Origin: Thermoplasmatota archaeon
GTDB lineage: Archaea; Thermoplasmatota; E2; DHVEG-1
Assembly (NCBI GenBank): GCA_018824925.1
Contig: JAHJFH010000160.1
Location: 1 to 7,535 of the forward strand
DNA length: 7,535 nt
Direction of reading: 5' to 3'
In this document: positions 6,101 to 7,535 of the stretch, in pieces
How the letters are laid out: each line of letters begins with the position of its first letter
Numbering within the stretch: position 1 is the first letter of the stretch
Translations under genes and position numbers: made by a program
Notes under the pieces: model-generated
Told to the model about the DNA's origin: nothing
The model's input: the letters and a program-made list of their open reading frames with translations, nothing else
The model's database searches: none

Positions 6101-7535
6101 CAACAGTTGAAAATATTATCCTTCAATTTAATGGAGAGCAAATTAGTTCATCTGAACATAATGGTCCGTATCAATTCTATATGGAATTGATGAACTTTGA
6201 AACAAGAAAGCGAATGGATCGGTATGATGGGGAAACAAATGCTTATGCCTATTCAGAATTTATTAGTTCAACTGTAGGTTTTAATTCAACCTCTGCATCA
6301 GCAGAAGGATATGATTCTGATGATCCTGGAAGTGAATACGATTTTCTCCGTGTCTGTGTTAACGTAACTGCAGAAAGCGAAACGAATGTAGAATTTCGTG
6401 GTGACCTCCATAAAGAATCTCCACAAACAGGATGGCAGTGGATCGGATGGGCCAATAATTGGACATCGATACCGGCTGGAATAACAACTATGACTCTTGA
6501 TTTTGATGGAGAAGCAATACGAAATAGTGAAATTGATGGTCCTTATCAATTACGACTCGAATTATGGGATACCGATAACTGGAAACTCCTTGACGTCATC
6601 AACAATCTTAATACTGATTCGCATACCTATGATAATTTCCAATCCGCCTCAGCTCAATTTAATGTTGATAGTATAACTGATTGGGGTATTCCTACACCTG
6701 GACCTCATGCATATCTTGAAATTAATGTTTCAGTCAATGTATCATCAGCGGGATTTTATGAAATCACTGGTGACCTTCATTCGGATACAAATGGATGGTA
6801 TTGGTTAGGATGGGCAAATAATCATACTTATCTTGATATAGGCGACCAAATTGTAAAAATCCAATTCGATGGTATGAGAATTAGGAATCAGGAGGTTAAT
6901 GGTCCATATAAAGTTCGGTTAGAATTGCGTAACGATAACTGGCGTACAATAGACCGAGTTGAACCATATGAGACAAATAGCTATAATTATAATGAATTCC
7001 AAAGCTCCGGTGCTGAATTCATCAGTGTTAGTGATCAAATCATCTCAAATGGCGATTATCTCGAATTAAATGTAACAATAAATTGCACCTCTGGTGGTTC
7101 ATACTGGCTTGGTGCAGACCTACATAAACAATCAGGATGGGAATGGTACTGGATTGCATGGGAAAGCACAGAAGAAACACTTACTATGGGGGTAAATAAT
7201 TTTACTATTCTCTTCAGTGGAGAAAATATTCACAACCGAGAAATTGATGGCCCCTATCATATCAGGCTTGAACTCAGAGATACCCTAACATGGTCAGAAC
7301 AAGATTTCATAGACCAATACATAACAGGTGCTTATGCCTATACCGATTTTTCACAACCCTCTGTATCATTTGCTAAAAATCAAAATGATGAATATCTGAT
7401 AACCGATTGGGGGAATGACACAGACAGTGACTCTTTATACAATTATTTACAATTTAACATTTCTGTCAACAGTAGCCAAAGCAGTACCTATTGGTTACAC
7501 AGTGATTTACATAAACAAACAGGATATCAATGGCA
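1..7535 (+). CDS. Giant modular secreted/surface repeat protein, partial at both ends
   Basis: Frame +1 is open through the whole window, giving 2511 residues (roughly 275 kDa) with no start or stop, so both termini lie outside. Signal peptide, anchor and sorting signals cannot be judged. Modules in order: carboxypeptidase-regulatory-like domains (residues 1-460), a segment with an EF-hand loop (461-662), two long repeats (663-913), another regulatory-like module (914-1003), two macroglobulin/Ig-like domains (1004-1220), then ten full and one partial repeat (1221-2511). About 70 N-X-S/T sequons, few cysteines and no long hydrophobic helix point to an extracellular, probably glycosylated protein. 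No catalytic motif was recognised; adhesion, surface-layer or stalk function is inferred only from architecture. The coding reading is firm because domain repeats stay in one frame throughout with no frameshift. I do not recognise the gene, and the archaeal origin is likely but unproven. Confidence 0.95.
169..198 (+). other. Glycine-rich interdomain linker
   Basis: Ten residues, GGGGPGGGNG, join the partial first module to the next one. At DNA level it is a G-rich run that stands out from the AT-rich surroundings. Such linkers normally give flexible spacing between folded domains. Confidence 0.85.
199..459 (+). other. Carboxypeptidase-regulatory-like module 1
   Basis: Residues 67-153. The order of landmarks is typical: G-x-L-C-G-F-V opening strand, a GSPNMGVSVCI strand, the K-T-N-D-S-G-F-Y turn, and the EGNYDITYDK strand. 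It carries three of the twelve cysteines in the protein (codons at 205, 259 and 295), so it could hold a disulfide; this is unusual, because most other modules have none. The module ends in a W-x-N-V-S-V-T-V strand that runs directly into a second Gly/Pro linker. The fold assignment is from pattern, not from a search. Confidence 0.8.
460..483 (+). other. Gly/Pro-rich interdomain linker
   Basis: GGGPGPGP, eight residues, sits at the same structural position as the linker at 169-198, immediately after a V-x-V-T strand. Equivalent placement suggests that the module plus linker was duplicated as one unit. Confidence 0.8.
484..795 (+). other. Carboxypeptidase-regulatory-like module 2
   Basis: Residues 162-265. 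It opens with I-F-G-K-V-Y-Q, continues with PIQNANITIY, the T-T-N-S-E-G-Y-Y-E-I turn and strand, and a long VEILFEAEGFES strand. A Trp/Met/Asp-rich loop (SEDIWWMMYDMDGE) before the final H-D-V-H-L strand is longer than in the sister modules. There is no glycine linker after it; the next module follows at once. Confidence 0.8.
796..1065 (+). other. Carboxypeptidase-regulatory-like module 3
   Basis: Residues 266-355. The classical pattern is clear: A-T-I-T-G-T-V-R, then D-S-G-A-P-I-E-H-V-F-V-M-V-E-G, then T-D-V-N-G-D-F-I-L, then the L-E-L-I-I-F-Y-P-G-F strand and a closing D-V-G-T-L-F-L-E-P. This is the best match to the family among the modules in the window. Confidence 0.85.
1066..1380 (+). 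other. Carboxypeptidase-regulatory-like module 4
   Basis: Residues 356-460. Landmarks are G-R-I-A-G-N-L-T-S-G-G-Q-P-I-S-D-T-E-L-I-L-Y, T-D-D-N-G-Y-F-E-I, and Y-P-G-S-F-Y-L-I-T. An extra loop (KLIGKSREGPPLAIGGYENV) extends the late part before the final strand at IYRDISLN. It ends the N-terminal run of such modules; the next segment has a different character. Confidence 0.8.
1381..1986 (+). other. EF-hand-containing segment plus beta-rich region
   Basis: Residues 461-662, one of the few parts of the protein with predicted helix. After a short strand (ITIDIEFTSWNV), an amphipathic stretch VDMIRQIISNNEIIRMIS leads into an EF-hand loop and a second helix-like AADMEDIVNSSI. The following 130 or so residues look like beta strands (for example PLQFRVDNILF, TPLNVIVNATY, SVEIRGYL), then an S/T-rich ITTTFPPSYL and a final strand set. 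No cysteine is present. The helix-loop-helix followed by beta sandwich may be one recurring domain type, but I cannot name it. Alternative: two unrelated small domains. Confidence 0.6.
1483..1518 (+). other. EF-hand calcium-binding loop
   Basis: The twelve residues DINFDGTIDADE (495-506) match a canonical EF-hand loop at every key position: Asp at 1, Asn at 3, Asp at 5, Gly at 6, Ile at 8, Asp at 9, Glu at 12. Helix-compatible sequence flanks both sides. Calcium binding is inferred from the loop pattern. Only a single loop is present, so it is not a dockerin pair. Confidence 0.8.
1987..2361 (+). repeat. Long repeat R1 (about 125 residues)
   Basis: First copy of the array. It begins with a calcium-site-like D-Q-D-A-D-G-D-Y-D-Y-L (from 2035), then the FIRGTLRSQ strand-turn that corresponds to G-x-L-H-K in later copies, and the anchor FNGPYSV (NGPY at 2242-2253). 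It closes with T-S-A-A-Y-N-I-S-E-F-D-K-P-P. It lacks the Trp-rich strand of the later copies. Confidence 0.85.
2362..2739 (+). repeat. Long repeat R2, divergent anchor
   Basis: It opens with D-T-D-N-D-G-L-Y-D-F-L (2398-2427), the clearest acidic motif in the array. The NGPY anchor is replaced by N-D-S-L-W (2623-2637), but spacing from R1 is preserved (381 bases) and the preceding F-T-F-D-G-S-L-I-Y strand is intact. It closes with Y-I-T-K-N-Y-M-Y-D-E-F-T-S-P-P-P. A loop around DFSYGGDPHIAHMHK is longer and contains a single Cys just upstream. Confidence 0.8.
2740..3009 (+). other. Carboxypeptidase-regulatory-like module 5, inside the repeat array
   Basis: Residues 914-1003. The sequence C-T-I-Q-G-V-V-T-N-A-F-G-A-P-L-E-A-Q-V-H-L gives the opening two strands, S-D-S-E-S-G-N-Y-S-I-A-C the turn, and P-G-L-Y-Q-L-E-I-W-C the next strand. 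Three cysteines (codons 2743, 2875, 2908) again distinguish this copy, as in module 1, and a disulfide is plausible. It separates R2 from the rest of the array. Confidence 0.8.
3010..3345 (+). other. Macroglobulin/Ig-like beta domain 1
   Basis: Residues 1004-1115. After an aromatic lead-in (FWHECGWLDWMLDNW), the Q-F-A-P-G-D-A-L-H-M-N-L strand, the L-I-V-E-V-Y-K-E strand, the T-T-N-D-S-G-H-A-Y-I-V-I turn and the N-G-Q-Y-M-L-R-M-F-V strand follow the order seen in macroglobulin (MG2-like) and other Ig-like extracellular domains. The assignment rests on this order alone and is moderate. Confidence 0.55.
3346..3660 (+). other. Macroglobulin/Ig-like beta domain 2
   Basis: Residues 1116-1220. It opens with L-N-F-D-L-D-K-Q-K-Y-K-P-G-G-T-A-T-G, where Y-K-P-G (from 3379) before an alternating strand is the usual start of an MG-type domain. 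Then come TYEWKIMYW, the S-G-N-G-S-F-S-F-T-I-P strand, and W-F-D-L-R-F-T-A-T-D. It ends just before repeat R3. There is no thioester motif (CGEQ) or bait-like region here, so it is not evidence for a protease inhibitor. Confidence 0.6.
3661..4020 (+). repeat. Long repeat R3
   Basis: The array resumes after the inserted modules. The strand MINITVNVTQADQYRING leads to G-G-L-N-G in place of G-x-L-H-K, then F-E-G-E-D-I and the NGPY anchor at 3904-3915, and closes with T-S-T-S-Y-N-A-N-E-F-A-R-P. The acidic opening is reduced to S-I-D-D-Y. Confidence 0.85.
4021..4431 (+). repeat. Long repeat R4, longest copy
   Basis: At 137 residues this is the longest copy. It is the first with the G-N-L-H-K turn (4141-4155) and the Trp-rich strand G-G-W-E-E-W-F-F-V-A-W. 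The anchor is L-G-P-Y (4303-4314). Extra length comes from the IDGVDLNTTIYIPI loop and a second W-E-E-W near the end. It closes with Y-D-Y-D-Q-F-A-K-P. Confidence 0.85.
4432..4782 (+). repeat. Long repeat R5
   Basis: Landmarks are LLITVQINVSDG, N-G-N-L-H-S-S-H (Lys of the turn replaced by Ser), M-W-I-T-H-T-W, F-S-G-D-S-I, NGPY at 4669-4680, and H-N-Y-T-D-F-S-I-P. The turn is histidine-rich (HLNGNLHSSHETGH). Confidence 0.85.
4783..5148 (+). repeat. Long repeat R6, anchor changed to EGQY
   Basis: It opens with the acidic D-D-D-S-D-G-D-Y-D-G (4819-4848). The turn is S-G-E-L-Y-Q, and the Trp strand is G-W-Y-W-I-A-W. The anchor is E-G-Q-Y (5038-5049), so the proline is lost while the Gly and Tyr stay. 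It closes with Y-F-L-D-Q-F-G-Q-P-P. Confidence 0.85.
5149..5520 (+). repeat. Long repeat R7
   Basis: The strand INVSLAINASELGSYYING is followed by H-M-H-K and G-W-N-E-W-I-W-I-S-Y. The anchor is N-G-P-F (5407-5418). The closing motif is worn down to Q-P-Y-M-L-E-N-L, without the usual Phe. Confidence 0.85.
5521..5904 (+). repeat. Long repeat R8, divergent anchor region
   Basis: The first half is standard: LIVDLSLSVNESGYYNIG, G-G-D-L-H-K, and G-W-N-W-N-F-I-A. The second half has an added stretch, NIENLGLTEFDSGSPFDV, where S-G-S-P-F (5788-5802) stands in for NGPY. It closes with T-T-N-L-Y-Y-I-S-N-F. Confidence 0.8.
5905..6273 (+). repeat. Long repeat R9
   Basis: YLNISVTINITEPGEYELW leads to C-D-L-H-K-Q and W-Q-W-L-G-W, then F-N-G-E-Q-I, NGPY at 6160-6171 and A-Y-A-Y-S-E-F. 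The Cys before the turn (codon 6025) is unpaired within the repeat. The 15 bases at 6028-6042 encoding D-L-H-K-Q are identical to those at 7117-7131 in R12. Confidence 0.85.
6274..6648 (+). repeat. Long repeat R10
   Basis: It opens with D-S-D-D-P-G-S-E-Y-D-F-L (6313-6348), an acidic motif altered from the usual form. Then come R-G-D-L-H-K-E-S, G-W-Q-W-I-G-W-A-N-N, F-D-G-E-A-I-R-N and D-G-P-Y (6535-6546). The G-W-A-N-N sequence is shared with R11, so these two neighbours look like the closest pair over this stretch. Confidence 0.85.
6649..7008 (+). repeat. Long repeat R11
   Basis: LEINVSVNVSSAGFYEITG leads to D-L-H-S-D (Lys replaced by Ser), G-W-Y-W-L-G-W-A-N-N, F-D-G-M-R-I-R-N, and NGPY at 6898-6909. 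It closes with S-Y-N-Y-N-E-F. The R-I-R-N-Q-E and I-R-N-S-E sequences before the anchor tie it to R10. Confidence 0.85.
7009..7359 (+). repeat. Long repeat R12
   Basis: YLELNVTINCTSGGSYWLG is followed by A-D-L-H-K-Q, G-W-E-W-Y-W-I-A-W, F-S-G-E-N-I-H-N-R-E, and D-G-P-Y at 7246-7257. It closes with A-Y-A-Y-T-D-F-S-Q-P. It is among the shortest complete copies at 117 residues. Confidence 0.85.
7360..7535 (+). repeat. Long repeat R13, cut by the window edge
   Basis: The first 58 residues of another copy: an acidic opening N-D-T-D-S-D-S-L-Y-N-Y-L (7414-7449), YLQFNISVNSSQSSTYWL, then H-S-D-L-H-K-Q-T-G-Y-Q-W. The window ends two bases into the codon after that Trp. The array therefore continues beyond the window by at least half a repeat. 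Confidence 0.85.

Noticed and set aside
6249..6549. Two overlapping antisense open frames of 68 and 83 codons
   Set aside because: They overlap each other and both lie opposite repeats R9-R10. The sense frame carries the conserved repeat pattern there, so these are shadows.
1987..7535. CRISPR array or DNA satellite
   Set aside because: The periodicity is of 350-400 bases and exists at protein level, with strong nucleotide divergence and a maintained reading frame. There are no short identical direct repeats with spacers.

Overview
The whole window lies inside one protein-coding gene. Frame +1 is open from base 1 to base 7535 (2511 complete codons plus two bases). There is no stop codon, and neither the true start nor the end is present. 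The translated product reads as a secreted or cell-surface giant of more than 2500 residues. It is built from beta-rich modules, has about 70 N-X-S/T sequons, only 12 cysteines, many Trp, Tyr, Asn and Asp residues, and no hydrophobic stretch long enough for a membrane segment. The DNA is AT-rich, with free use of ATA, CGA and AGA codons. Together with the sequon density, this suggests an archaeon with a glycosylated surface (for example Thermoplasmatota-like, Asgard or another uncultured lineage). That assignment is an inference, and a bacterium cannot be excluded.

Layout, N- to C-terminal. (1) Bases 1-1380 hold one partial and four complete carboxypeptidase-regulatory-like (transthyretin/Cna-B type) beta-sandwich modules, the first two followed by Gly/Pro-rich linkers. 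(2) Bases 1381-1986 hold a distinct segment with a textbook EF-hand loop between two predicted helices, followed by beta-rich sequence. (3) Bases 1987-2739 hold two copies (R1, R2) of a repeat of about 120 residues. (4) Bases 2740-3660 interrupt the array with another carboxypeptidase-regulatory-like module and two domains resembling macroglobulin/Ig-like folds. (5) Bases 3661-7535 hold ten further complete copies (R3-R12) and the first part of an eleventh (R13), running off the right edge.

The repeat is the main point of interest. Its conserved landmarks are a D-x-D-x-D-G-x-Y-D-like opening in some copies, a strand with alternating Val/Ile/Asn, a G-x-L-H-K turn, a Trp-rich W-x-W-x-x-x-x-W strand, an F-x-G-x-x-I strand, an N/D-G-P-Y turn, and a closing T-x-x-Y-x-Y-x-x-F. 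The NGPY-type anchors recur every 348-399 bases. No enzymatic domain is visible, so the likely role is structural or adhesive: a stalk carrying repeated, possibly calcium-stabilised and possibly glycan-binding domains. I saw no second gene, RNA gene, mobile element, CRISPR array, promoter or terminator.
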